A stretch of 64,000 nt of DNA from Linepithema humile (Eukaryota > Arthropoda > Insecta > Hymenoptera > Formicidae), in the NCBI RefSeq assembly GCF_040581485.1, contig NC_090134.1, positions 15,119,501-15,183,500 on the forward strand, read 5' to 3'. A program made the position numbers and the translations under genes. Shown here one piece after another: positions 1-12,544 of the stretch (its first letter is position 1; every line of letters starts with the position of its first letter). Below the pieces are notes generated by a model. It was not told where the DNA came from and searched no databases. It saw only the letters and a list, made by a program, of their open reading frames with translations.

Positions 1-1766
1 GTTTAAATTTTACAAGATAATTCAGGTTAAAAGAAATGTTATACTGTTATAACAATTTTTGTGTGAAATCTTAACTGTTCTATGATAACAAAGGGAATAA
101 AAATACAAAATGCCCAAGTTTCGTTTTACATTGCTTATGATTCAGCGACGATTACAATTGTAAGTCTAAGAATAAAGTATCCAAACTCTGTCGTACCGTA
201 AAATATATATATATATATATATATAATCTTAGAAAAAAGAAAGGGATAATAAAATTTAATTACGTACTAAAAATCAAGGAGTAAAAAACTGATAGCGCCG
301 CATTCTCTCGACCCGTACTTAATTAAAATATGGCTAATATATATTCTAAGGAAGAAAGGAATATGATGGGAACATTAGACATAGATTTACACTATATGAA
401 TATGAAGAATATACATCTTACTTCCTTGTAAAATAAAGCATAAACGATAATCATGAATAGAATTTGAGCTTGTATATGGCTACAAGTAGTGTAAGCTGTA
501 TCTCATAAATGTTTATAGCCATTTGTAATTAATTGAAATTTCATATATACAATTGTGTAAAGCTTCGTAAGTCGGCGACGCGTCACCGACCATTACAAAG
601 ACATTTAAATCATACTTAGAGCTGCTCCCGTTGTTAATATTATAAAACGCATTTCACAAAACTTCAACACATAAATCTGTACAGAGTGTACATTCTACTG
701 AAATATACATCTTACGCAAAATTCTAAGAAAATAATAAAACGTATTTCTACAAATTACAAATTGTTAACCTGCGAACATTTAGAATTCAATTAACATATT
801 AAGAATACACTATATCTCTCATTGGAATCTCGTTTTACAAATGTAGAAATGACCAGCCATGGATTTACACATCAACATCAATGAAATAGAAAATCTAGGA
901 TATTCAAAACCGAAAAAAAAACAAAAAAAAAACAGGGAGCTATTAAATATAAACTACTAATTACACAATAATTAATTCGCAGCTCCGTTAAATATAGAAG
1001 TATCTAGTGATAAACAGCTAATATTATACAACTACTGTCATTGTGCCCAAACTACTCTCACTTACGCGGCAATCTCATCGTGAAATATCAATGTGAATAA
1101 TTCTCATAAATCAGGAACGGAGTTTAACACGTAGATGTAAATTGATATAATAGAGATGTTCATATACCAACAAGTGTTTCACTCTTAACGATCTGATAAT
1201 GATTTACTGATATTAAAAACTAGTATAGAGATATATAGGAGAACACCTGTATTATAAAACTCAAATACATACTTTGTTTCTATGATGCGGCTCGAGTGGC
1301 TCTATAATGCATATTATTTAGCTAAAGTATTTAATTATTCCTTTCTTCTCTCTTTGTTCCGTTTTCACGCTTGATTTCTATAAAGTGTAGATTGCAATAT
1401 AAGATACAGAGCCATCTAAAATTAATCCTGCACTTTATCATTTTCAATTATGAGTTAATACTGTCTCTCATAGCTATTTTACACACATGTCCCTCGTTCT
1501 TTCTATACACATGATTGATCTCGATAATCCCAATTGAAATTTATACCTTTTTGATAAAAATGATATATAATGGCGTGGAGCTACCTACACAAAGATATAG
1601 ATCTTTTACAAGAGCGTGAGTGTAAGCTTGGGTACAACGCAAATATTTCTTAACAAATAATGATCAGTATCTTTTGGAACGACGCGAGATGATATCCTCT
1701 TTCGACGATATGCCCTCTCACGACGCGGTGCTAAATTCTCGACAATATTTACGCCTGCTAGGCCGT
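1..1766. other. 3' flank and probable 3' UTR of AP-2 alpha
   Basis: AT-rich sequence with no coding feature that I can support. It lies downstream of the AP-2 alpha stop codon on the minus strand and probably carries its 3' UTR. A minus-strand ATTAAA hexamer (TTTAAT on plus, 1330-1335) lies about 430 bases past the stop and is a candidate poly(A) signal; no AATAAA was noticed on the minus strand here. A short (TA)n run sits near 203-225. Confidence 0.5.
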
Positions 1767-4700
1767 TTAAAATTGGTCCACCAGCAGGTCACAGATCTCT
1801 ACCGACATCGATTCTTTACTTGAACGTACCGTTAAACGAAACATCTGCAAGTAAGAATGTGCAATTAAAAATCAAGTAATATAGCGTAATCATAATTATT
1901 AGATAAGCAACACGTGCGTTTGTGCGATTTTGTCGATAATACATTCTGTGAAAAAAAATCGCATAAACTTCGTTTGTTATCTGATACGATTGTTACGAGT
2001 ACCTTTACCTGAGCTTGTTTGTTAGGTTCAAGACGCAACAGGCAGCCAACTTGCTGCGCCCTCATGTGAACAATACCAGCGCAGACAAAGTTATCGGGAT
2101 TGGGATCGATGCCGTCGAGTAATTGCATCCCAAATCCTTGCAATTTCGTGCGCACTTGCGTTAAATCCATCGGTTGTTGCGCTTTGAAAATTTTTTGTGA
2201 GCGTTGTTGATTCGCTCTGAGAATTAATTTAACGTGCGATAAGTCGACCCAGTATTGTTAAAATCAATTCCATGTCTCATCTTGCTAAATATTTCGCGTG
2301 TTACATACCCGCCGAGATTTTTCCATCTTGCGAAGAATGATTCTCCATTCATCTCCGTCGGTTCAAAGAACTTGTTAATTGTTAATGGTAACTTCATTGT
2401 GATTTTTTGTGGCACATTGTTGTAAATAAAAGAGATAAGCATGCTCGGTGTATCTGTAAATAGAAAAAAAGTGTACGTTATGCGTAAGTCGTAATGGAAA
2501 GTATTATAAAGTAATTTGCTAATAATTTGTAAAATTGCAGAAAACGTCGAAATAACGTACCGTTATAGTCATCAATGCATTCCGCATTGATCATTTGCTG
2601 GATCTGAGCACCAGCTTCCAATATGGGATCAACAGGTTTTACTTGTACAGCCAATTTAGCTTGATTCTCGTCTGACCACGATAGTTGCGGTTGAAAACTG
2701 TGCAGTGCGTACTGTGTTTTGTTTCCATAGAAAAGACCAATGCGTCCAAGATTTTGTCTAAATTCCGACTTTACACCAATCTGTATTAAATCATTCTCGA
2801 ACAAGACACCATTGTTCTTGCATACAAACCTGAAAAGTTGAGTTAAAACAACATTTAAGTGCTGCTGTTTAAATATCGATTAATACTCGGATCATATCGC
2901 GTATCTTACTTTTTAGGATTGTATGTATTTTGTGCGCCATTGGTAGCGCCAACTTTGTTTGGCATATTGTAAATATCGCCCAGTACGTCGAGCAACACGC
3001 CTGTGTTGCTAGACGGTTGAGAGGAAGGTGGAGTCGATAGTCCCAGTAGATCGGCGGAAGAATTGTTAACTGCCGCGACCGGAGGAGCGCTGGGAGCTTC
3101 AGCGTGATGATTAGCATTTGGCGCCGGACTCTTGCTCTCTCTAATTTCATTCTCCGGTACGCGGCCCGGTTTCTTTTTCTTCAAAACGGCGAGGATGGAG
3201 GACTCTCTTTCAGGGAACGCCGGCATTTCTTCCAATACAGTGGCCTACAAAAGCACAGATATCTCAGATGTCGCAATTGAATGTAATCTCTCATCTTTTT
3301 CGATCATTATATGTTAAGTACCAGGACATCAGTTGAGGCAATGATGCTCAATTGTAAATACTCCGACGCTCTCTGCTGCAATTCAGCATCCGCGCTACGT
3401 AGATTACTATGCTGCCTGAAGACATCCTGTATCTGACTTCGAATTTCAGGGAATAGATTGACAAATTTTATGTATGTTGAAAGCAGCAATGCTCGAGTCA
3501 TAGGAGAGCACAAATGATACTGTAAAAAATAATACATCAATTAATTGCATACACGTTACTAGCGATAATAATAGAAACGTGAATGGATAAATGTTTACTT
3601 TGGAATGTAACAGTTGAAACTGGACAGCTGGGGAGGATCGTTGGTCACCAGCGATAAGATTGCCGAACTCTCCAAGTATGTAACCGCCAACTTTAACCAT
3701 GTTTTCGTGACAAGCGGGCGCTTGTAATGCCTAAGCAAGAATAAAGTGATGAGAAAAGTAAGAAATGAAGAAAAAAAGAATGATATATTTTACCTCAAAT
3801 ACGGTCTTCGCAGCATAACCCTGGACATCATCTCGATTAATAACGATTTGGATAACTCGATACCAAACTTCCTCGGAGACGTAATCACCCGCTATCCTGA
3901 TTAGATTCAGAATAACATCGACATACCAAGTGTAGTCAGTCGCGTACTTCTCGGCTAGAATCGCTACCTTAAGAACCATCTCTTCTCTAATCGAGTAATC
4001 GGCCGTTTCCAGATAATTCAACATTTCCTGCACTATCTCCTCGGCATTGCTTTTATCACACATAGCGTACAACAGATCTACCGCTTGCTGTCTCACGGAA
4101 ACATCCTTTTCCATCTTCATCGACAGAATAACCACTTCCTGGTGTTTCTTTACAGCTTCGTGTGAGAATTCCGAAGTAGCCAAATGACACATAGATTCAA
4201 GTGCGAGATATCGCAAATTAGTCTCGCGGTTCGATAAAAATTGACCGAGTTGGTTGCATGCCCGTACTAGAAGATTTGGCTCACTATCGTTATGAATAAT
4301 TAAACTAATGGCTTCAAAGAGTACAGCATTTTTTGCGTTCGAATGCTGGACCTTCTTTGACTTTGGTGGTTCTTGAGCTTTATTCAATATCGTCTCTAGA
4401 CATTCGTTTAATCTGCCCCTTACACCTGGATCTTCAGCTGTCAAAGTAATATAAATGTAAATATTATATATTATTCAACTGCGCGCTGTGTTTCCAAATA
4501 TCACGTATTCTAGACGTAAATCAAATACCTGGTGGCGTATAGTTTTGCAACAAGCGTAGCAACTTGACAGACAACCATGGGGCCGGAACAAAATAATATG
4601 TATAATCCTGCAAATCTGTGTAACTTGATGTGACAATCTACAATCGTAAAAGAAATGTCAAATATAATGTTTTTCATTCCTATACGATTAATCAAAATTT

Positions 4701-6391
4701 CGCAAACTTACTCTACTTAATCTCGAAACTGCGAGGCTAACGCAGCCTTTGTATTCGTCAGGATTCCTTTTTACAAGAGCATCTATAAGCGACGCCGCGG
4801 CCGTTACAACGCCCAGATGTTGATCATTTAACAGATGAACAATGCGCGATGTCCATTCACCGCCAGGTACAACATCAGGAGCGGTCCGTAGTAGTCGTAA
4901 CAGGCATAACGCAGCACTCTGTTTCACCACGTCCATAGTATCTCTGAAGAACGAATATTGAAATGAAATTTTGAAATAAAACAAAAATTTGATATATCTG
5001 ATACATAAGCTATCGGCATGGCTAATGTAAATATTATGTATCAATAAATTATATCACGCCGTACCCTGAGACAAGTAATTTGGGGATTTCATTCCCAAAA
5101 GCTTCTGCCATTTCCTTGCTACCAATATTAGCAATGCATTGTAATGCCAAGTTGACGTGAATTGGATTACGCGATGCGAGATCATTCTTTATGCTTTGTA
5201 TGATTAACTTGATCAGATCACTGTTGGTGTTCACTAAGACCGATATGAAAAGATAACCCTAGAATTGACATAATAACATGTAATTTTGTATTATACGCAC
5301 TATGGATGAGTTGAAGTGGTTGTACTTACAATTTGTTTTTCGGAATATTTGTTTGATGAAAGTAAATTGACAGCTTCCATGTGCCCAAAGTCAATGTCAT
5401 GGCCAAGAAGGAAAATGAACAGCAGCTTGCAGACATATTTCTTTTTCTGGTATCCATCGAGTGTCTTATCTCCTTTAAATTTACTGCGAATGTTTGCTAG
5501 TTCCTTATTAATTCTCTTGATTTCAGCCTCTTTACTTTTGCCTAACAATATTAATATATTATTTAAAAAAAGGAAAAATCACCATTTTCTTATAAAATTA
5601 TTACAATATTACTAATATTACTAATAAATGTGTGTATATCTTTTAAAATTGTAAAATAAAAAATATACATTAAAATAATAAAAATTATTCCCTGTGTATA
5701 ATACATTTATTTATATTTTTACATAAATATATTGATAAAAAATAATAAATTAATAGAAATATTTTATATAAAAAATAATGACAATATGCCAATTGATTTA
5801 CAATTCAGAACAATCTTTCTTTTATTTATATTGTATTTGTAGTATTTTTATTTGTAATATTTTTACTAATTTATATTAGCATATATATACAAACATAAAA
5901 TCAAAATTTAGACACAATTGTGAATAAATAAAAATAGAAATATAGAGCTATAATTATATACATGTTTTTTTTATTTTATAAATATCTCTTAGGAAAGTTT
6001 GCATTTATTTTTAATAAATTCATCATGATCTGTAATGATGCCAATGTGTCACAGATTGGTGTTTGAGAGTCAAGCTCTATCAGGAAGATAGGCTTATATC
6101 AGAACTCCGCCCCCTTTCTTCTACTCCTCTCAGCGTTAAAACACTTTGCATACCATTTCTGTTTCAATGGCACATTATCACTTGATGAATGAAATGTCAT
6201 TTTTAATTCGAAATACAGGGCCAATACATTCAATGCAAAAAGAATAGTTTATCATGTTGATGTTACACAACCGAATATCTAGATATTACAATAAAAATAC
6301 AAAATACTGTCACACAATATTACTTACAATTCCTGATATCCGATATGAAAACCGCCAATCCACGCATACCATCTCCTCTGACGGCCGGCAT
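1767..6391 (-). CDS. AP-2alpha: AP-2 complex subunit alpha (alpha-adaptin), 13 coding exons, 939 aa
   Basis: Large subunit of the AP-2 adaptor, which links PIP2-rich plasma membrane and cargo to clathrin in endocytosis. Minus-strand exons: 6328-6391, 5330-5541, 5065-5258, 4712-4943, 4529-4637, 3794-4437, 3599-3730, 3322-3519, 2910-3244, 2561-2829, 2309-2453, 2009-2216, 1767-1844. All junctions are GT-AG and phases add up to 2820 nt. The N-terminus (MPAVRGDGMRGLAVFISDIR) and trunk match alpha, not gamma, adaptins. Residues K54-K55-K56-Y57 correspond to the known PIP2-binding patch. The hinge lies in exon 9 (about residues 596-707), is short and contains a DLLGL motif. The ear is residues 708-939, with FFARW ending at W840, the Trp known from mammalian alpha ears to bind DPF/DPW motifs. 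Length equals the usual insect form. No frameshift or missing key residue was seen. The start is the first Met of the conserved N-terminus. Confidence 0.98.
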
Positions 6392-6416
6392 TTTGCGTTG
6401 TTTTGTTTAAAACTAC
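6392..6416 (-). other. AP-2alpha: 5' UTR piece of AP-2 alpha with a probable 3' splice site
   Basis: Read on the minus strand, a good acceptor (pyrimidine-rich TTTCATTCACAG) ends at 6417, 25 bases before the AP-2 alpha ATG. This suggests that the start codon lies in the second exon and that a noncoding first exon lies farther upstream. This is inferred from splice consensus only. Confidence 0.45.
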
Positions 6417-6649
6417 CTGTGAATGAAATCAAGTTATAAAGAGATACTCAAACGTTTATACCCCTCCAATTTGAGGTATGAGTAATGAGAGGCACGCTCC
6501 AATGCAAATATACTATAATTGATATTTGTTTCGCGCACTAAACTAAGAAATGATAATGATGTAACAAATTAACGGAGGCCGTTCTTATTGCATTCCTATG
6601 TTTCATTTTACAATCATAAAACTATTTTTCTTCTTTTCTTTTTTTTTTT

Positions 6650-7420
6650 TTCCAGAGACGTACTATCGCAATGTGTTATCCACACGGCGCTCGAGAATAA
6701 AGTGCGGCTATCGAGGCACTCAGCGTTTACGTTGAAGCAGAAGCTACAATTGACCGTCATGATTGTGATTAGCTCATCGACAGCGTTGAACGTCGCGTGG
6801 CACGAAAAGACGTCGAAGGATCGGAGCCGGCGCGATCTGCACTGAATTCCAATGACGAAATTTTGACAGCGGCATGCACACGGAGCGGTTCTTTCGCGGC
6901 CAGTGCGGAATGTATGCGATCGTCGGGATCGACGAAGGTTGATTTAACGGTGTGAAACCGCGCGACATATCGTAGCATATCGATCGATCGGGGAAACGAA
7001 GCGTTTCGAAGAGGAGAGACGGATCGAACGGATGCATTTTCGTCTTCACGCGAGTTGTCGCGCGGCACAGAGATCGCCTCCGCCGGATTTTACGTGTCAA
7101 TCTGTCAGATCGCGACGCTTCCACCGAATTTCTTTAGGTACGTACCAATCTGGGCTAGGGTTGCGTTCGCGCACGGCTCGGTCGCGGGGCGCACGGTAGG
7201 CGTGGAACTATTCGCGAGCCCGTGTCAGAGACTTCGTGGCTGTCGCCATTTGCAACCGTCGACTAGCTCTGACGGACTTACGGACTAGCTATCCGTCAAA
7301 ATGCCAGCGCGCACGCGTGATCCACGCTAGCGCGTGGAGTTTCTCATTTCGACCGCATCGTGGCGGTCGATTGATCGTTACGAAAGGGCACGCCGGTCAA
7401 TCACGGCGTTTCCATCCATC
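6650..7420. promoter_or_regulatory. CpG-rich promoter-like block upstream of AP-2 alpha
   Basis: About 770 bases of GC- and CpG-rich DNA between AT-rich flanks. Short open frames in it overlap on both strands and resemble nothing known, so I read it as promoter and noncoding first exon rather than as a gene. On the minus strand a possible donor (ATTG followed by GTACGT) near 7147 could pair with the acceptor at 6417. The minus-strand direction is inferred from the neighbouring gene; no TATA box was recognised. Confidence 0.4.
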
Positions 7421-8415
7421 CGTGAATACATTGTAATTAAAATGCTTACAAAAAGTTTGCCGTATTGAAAAGAGCCGAAAAGCTCGTTTCATAAAGTGGC
7501 ACTCGTCACCGCCGGACGGAAGGAATGCTTCTGAAATTTGTTAGAAGAAACCGGAAATGGACATTTTTCACATTGCTCAACACAATTGAGGTATAAACAA
7601 ATCTGTTTTTTCAAATCTCTTAGGTTTTTTATTTTAAACTTGATGTATAAACGTAAAAATTGCAATTTAATTTATAAAATTGTTATAAGACGTAAAAACT
7701 CTAAATCTTTTTTAATTTATCGCGATCAAGATTAGAAAATTAGTATCTCAATTGAGTTCGCAGTCGATTGACCACGAACACGGTCCGATGGCGGTGATAA
7801 ATTCGGCGGTGGCTTGAGTTTTAATTCAAGAATTCGATGGTTTTTCGTTCCATTTCATTGAGATTAGGTGACTGACTATGCGAAACAGCTCTCTGTATTC
7901 CAGGTAATAATCAGATAAAATAATAACATGAAAAATATTGTGCGAAGTATTAGAGTGAAAATCGCAGACACTTGTTGAATTATAAATATCACAAATTGGA
8001 AAAATGGCGATTTTACAATATCAAATAGTTTGTATTTTTGTTATTTGCGAGTAACTAAAAAAAATAAGAGGGCTTAATGAATATTATTTTGTCTTTATCT
8101 CAATTTTTTTGTTAAAAATATTTTAGTAAGTTTATTCTTATATTTTTCTCAAAATTCAAGCATATTCTTCAATAAATTTGGAGTCAATTATTTGTTGTAA
8201 AAATTTAATAAGGTTTGAAGAAACTAGCCACAATCTGTGATATTCTATATATTTTTATGTTGTGTATATTTCATACAAAATTTTTTGACAATTCATTGTT
8301 TTTCTGGATAACATTTATGTTACAATGTACAATGCGCTTTTATCTTTTGACTCATTATGACTAAATCACAGTCTATGAGATAAAATAACATTATTCTCCC
8401 TAAAAAAATTATAAA
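7421..8415. other. AT-rich spacer between CCDC59 and AP-2 alpha
   Basis: Mostly AT-rich, with no coding feature that I can support. It contains the 3' flank of the CCDC59 gene (minus strand) on its right side. Confidence 0.5.
8131..8136 (-). terminator. candidate poly(A) signal of CCDC59
   Basis: AATAAA on the minus strand (TTTATT on plus), about 280 bases past the CCDC59 stop codon. It is placed by consensus and distance only. Confidence 0.35.
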
Positions 8416-9107
8416 TTATGCTAAACTTTGCTGTATCTTTTCTAACAGCATTTCTACTCTGCCCTTCATAACAGGTTGTCCTTTTTTCGTCTTTTTCGAT
8501 AGCACCTTGAAATTACGTATTTTTTTCTCCTTATATTTTTTCAAAGCTTCTTCTCGTTCTTCTTTTCTGCGATTGGCATCTTCTATTTTTGTCTTCTTCT
8601 CGTCAAGTTTACGTTTATACTCTTGCTTAGCTTTGTAAAAGGCATATCCCTTCTTTTTCGATTTGCTATTTACAAAACAGATTTAATCAATGTTAGAATT
8701 TATATGTTAAATACTTTTTATTGATTTTCCACAGTTTACCTACCTTGTTATCTCACTTTCTTTGGATGTATTACTTAAATTTAATGAATCTTGTGCTGAA
8801 TTCCGTTGATCTTTCTGGACTTCCTTGTAAAATTCACGTAACACAGCTTTTTTCCTCCTTTCTTCCCATTGATTAACTAGCGTGCAAGGAGACAAACACA
8901 TGTAGAACAAATGTTTAAACTTAACCTATATTTAATGCTTATGCCATATGTATACATACTTTTATATTTATTGCTGTACTTTTGTAATCTGTACTTCTTT
9001 TTATCAAATTTCTTCTCACAGTGCTTTTCATTGTCTTTCTTCGTCTCACATCCCTTATTTTTCACATTTTTGCTATTATTCCTCATGTTTGTAACATCTA
9101 ATTTCAT
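8416..9107 (-). CDS. CCDC59: CCDC59/TAP26-like protein (TTF1-associated protein 26 homologue), 3 exons, 176 aa
   Basis: Small, very lysine-rich protein. In vertebrates the family is nuclear: it was described as a TTF-1 cofactor and its yeast relative acts in ribosome biogenesis. Minus-strand exons: 8960-9107, 8744-8876, 8416-8665, with consensus splice sites (donors GTATGT and GTAGGT) and phases adding to 531 nt. The N-terminal third is basic and low in complexity. The middle has the conserved NQWEERRKKA segment (about residues 51-60) and the KKKGYAFYKAKQEYKRK segment. The C-terminus has the family signature KGQPVMKGRVEMLLEKIQ followed by four residues and the stop. The ATG at 9107 is preceded by an in-frame stop, which supports this start. 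It is transcribed in the same direction as AP-2 alpha. The family call rests on the C-terminal signature; the function in insects is inferred. Confidence 0.88.
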
Positions 9108-12100
9108 ATGTCGACATCACTGGTCGATACAAGCACTAATGCCCCCGTCAAATGTGACGGCAAAAATAAGAAGCTGACAGTCGAAACAAGCTGAAACGAT
9201 AACAGCGAAAATATAGTTACCTAGTTACAGATATCTACGAAATATTATGACAAGTTTTAATTATTCCAAAATTATTTTATTACAAAATTATATTGTTATT
9301 AAAATTATTTCACTTTTTGTGTATTTATTGTAAACTATAATTTAAATAATATTACCTTTATTATTATTATTTAATATTGATTTCAACGAAATAAACATTA
9401 ATTTAATTACCAAGTATATTATATAATTATACACTTAATATAATATATAATATATATAATTTTTATTAAACATATATATGTATATATGTCTATTTGTCTG
9501 CGTATTCTTTGCCGTAATATAAAAAGCATTGAATTGTATTTTATGTATACAAATAATTGATGCATAATGTATCACGAAATATGCAAGGAAAATGAATGGA
9601 TGGCACCAGAGATAAGACGCTGATTTTCAGTGTTTTTCAAATGGCGTATTTTGCGGAATATTCACTGACTGCTACTGAATACTAGCGCTATCTGCTTTTA
9701 TTTTAAAAATCCATTTTGGAATTATTTTGCTGTATTGTATTGTGTAATTTTTAAACAACACTTTGTATATGTAATACGGATATACAGACAGCAGTGTTGC
9801 AAAATAGATGCGGTAATGTAATTCTAATTCTATAATAAATGTAGATAACAGTATTGAATATTGATCAGTAAGCATTCCACGAAAGACGCCAGTAATAATT
9901 GCTCTCAGATTTTTCTTTAGTAGTACTTGCACAATCGATTTTTTATTCACGGCCACTTGTCATCGCGTTACGTACAAATCTATTCGTAGCAGTGACATTG
10001 GTAATCGACGTTGATATACAGACTGAGCATTAGGATAGTAGAATTCGGAAATTAAATATATATATAATAGTAACACGATGTATTCAGCAGTACATCTTAT
10101 TAACGTCGCACGTATTGACAGAGAAAAATTTATATTTTATAAAATTACATTTTTAATGTATATTATAACATTTCTCAGTAGATTACATTCCTCATTCGCG
10201 ATATTTTTGCTGCTAAACTAAAATTCTCTCTTCGCGTCTCATGTTTCGAAACTATCGGGCTGCATTTATGAGAGATTGGACAATTATTCATAGCATGGTA
10301 TGCGCTTAGCTGAGGAAAACAAGCAAACTCTGACGTCGTCGAAAAGATAGTAGCTCTTCGGTATGCGCTACCAAGCTATTATTAGCTGACAAAATTCGAG
10401 ACAGTCATAGTATCCGAGGCCAAATTTAAAGGAATTCTCGGATCGTTCGATTCTGTCGACCGTTCCCTCGTGATTCAATGTCGAGGATACAATGAGGAAT
10501 AGATTGGTTGTTCGGATCTTCCGCCTTCTTGTGCAAAATCGAGAATATGAAATATGATATATGTGTTTGCATAGTATTTTACCATGCTAGAATATCGATC
10601 AGTGTATTAACTTTGTTCTTACAATTTGTTTTTATCGTATTTTTTAAATAAGCGTATAACAATTTTTTTGAAATTTTAATTATATTTTATTGATATAATT
10701 ATTTATATAATTAATTATTATTAAATTATTTATATAATTAATTATATTTTATTTTAATAATATACGAACGTAGTAAGTGGCATGATTTATGACAGATCGT
10801 CATCTCGGTCACAATAAATTTCATTACAAACCAATACGAATGAGGCTTGAGGTTAACGTGCCGTGATGTCGTTCAGCCGTGACATCGTATCATCAGATCC
10901 ATGTACAAGTTCCGCTTTAAAATGTCATTTTCTTTTTATTGGCATTGAGTGATGCTAAGACACGCAACGTAGATTTAAAAAATTTGTTTTTGTTTAATTA
11001 CGAAAAGCAATATTTTAAACTGATATATTTTTGACGACTTCTATGCAAATTTACAAGCGAAATGTGACACTCGCCGGTTTAATATGTCGAAGACACGATG
11101 TGTAGACATTATATAATCCTGCTGTTTTTAGTTACATTTGAAGAAAAGTGAATCAAGTCCATTTTATTTATTATTACAAAATTAGTTTTACAGTTAAAGT
11201 TGTTCTAATTGTGTGCAACATGTACACTGTTTTTTACAGGTACTATAATCTCTTTTAATTTTAATTTAAACATTTGCACTCACTTTTAAATCATTCAGTG
11301 AAAACTGTTCAGTTTTTTCTAATTTATACATGAATTTAAAAAAGGATTTGGTTCACTTTTCCTCCAAACTTCATATAGCGGTTGCATACAGTATGCAGTG
11401 TTATCAATCAGAATACGTAAAAGTATGCAAGTCAGAGAAATACAGCTTTATTAAAATCAAAAATAGAGAAGATGAAAAGTTAAAATTAAAACCAAACAGA
11501 CAGAAAAGAGGAAAAAAGAAATATTCTGAAAGAAATAATTATGGTTTTTAAGATATAAGAATTATTTTTTATGCCTACTAACAATAATGAGATTTAAAGC
11601 GCGATTACAAATCCTAGTATTTTCGTGTGTGACGCAATTTTTATGATTTATGCACATCCTACACAATTACGGAAAAGACTGATCGAAAAGTGCGATCTGC
11701 AGCAATCTTATTTTCGATCCATATTAGGAATTGTTGTGACGCCTTTTATCGATCGGCGAACCTCCATGAGAATGACGTCACACTAGTCAAGTTCCCCCAC
11801 ACATAGTGACGGCTGTCTACGTTTCCGAAACGAGAGAGGAAGTCCAGTCTCTCCGTAAAGAATCTCGTCGTACTTACTGTCTGGAGACACGAGCGCATCG
11901 ACATTGACACACTTTGGCGTCAACCTCGATGATCTCCTTGATCGTGCCTTTTGTCCTTTTATTACTGCATACATTTTACAATGCGACACTGTATTGCAGT
12001 AAACATTTCACTTTGTGCAATGGACGATGAGTAGAATGTTTAGGGTTTGAAATGGCGTTCAGCTAACAATTCTATGAAATTCAGATTCGTTCAATTCTAT

Positions 12101-12499
12101 CTGGCATTGATTAAATTTTTTTTTGTTGCTGTGTCGTAGGTGAATTTTTTAATACCGAAAAGAAAAACGAGTTTTTGTCGAAACAAATTTATTTAATTTG
12201 GTTTTTATTGATGCAACTCTAGTTATTCATACTTTATTATTGTTGCAAATAAAAATTGCGGTATTCTAGAAATAATTTTCTGACATATTTATTATCTATT
12301 TTATATTTTTTATTACAGATTATGGAGATCATTCATCACAATTTTAATTTAACCTCCCCTGTTTTTCGCCAAGTTTAGGGTTAATAAATGCATCTCTGTT
12401 TGACCGATTTTTCCTCTCATTCAGCCAATCTTCACGTGAAGAGGCTTTCCGTTGCTTCGATTTGTGGGAGTGTATCCTTGACGAGGGTGAATGTGTACG
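9108..12499. other. intergenic AT-rich DNA
   Basis: No gene that I can support. It contains A/T microsatellite-like stretches (9420-9480) and a short tandem duplication of an AATTATTTATATAATTAATTA-like unit at about 10690-10745. Short open frames at 9672-9956 and 11783-11989 (both minus) have no recognisable domain. Confidence 0.5.
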
Positions 12500-12544
12500 T
12501 ATATAAGGAATGAGGGGGCGTAGTGACGTGCCATTCCATTCAGT
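12500..12544 (+). promoter_or_regulatory. candidate TATA/Inr core promoter, plus strand
   Basis: TATATAAG begins at 12500 and is followed by an Inr-like TCAGT with A at 12542. The 40-42 base spacing is longer than the usual 30 or so, and no conserved coding exon follows directly. It could be an alternative upstream promoter of the heat shock gene starting 1.7 kb downstream, or chance. Confidence 0.25.

Noticed and set aside
2224..2442. AP-2 gamma (AP-1) as an alternative identity for the adaptor gene
   Set aside because: The N-terminus, trunk and ear match alpha-adaptin throughout, including the KKKY PIP2 patch and the ear Trp at residue 840.
11783..11989. Short minus-strand frame with a GTAAGT donor inside (near 11875)
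   Set aside because: Could be a small exon, but there is no recognisable family, no phase-matched partner exon, and the frame is short enough to be chance.
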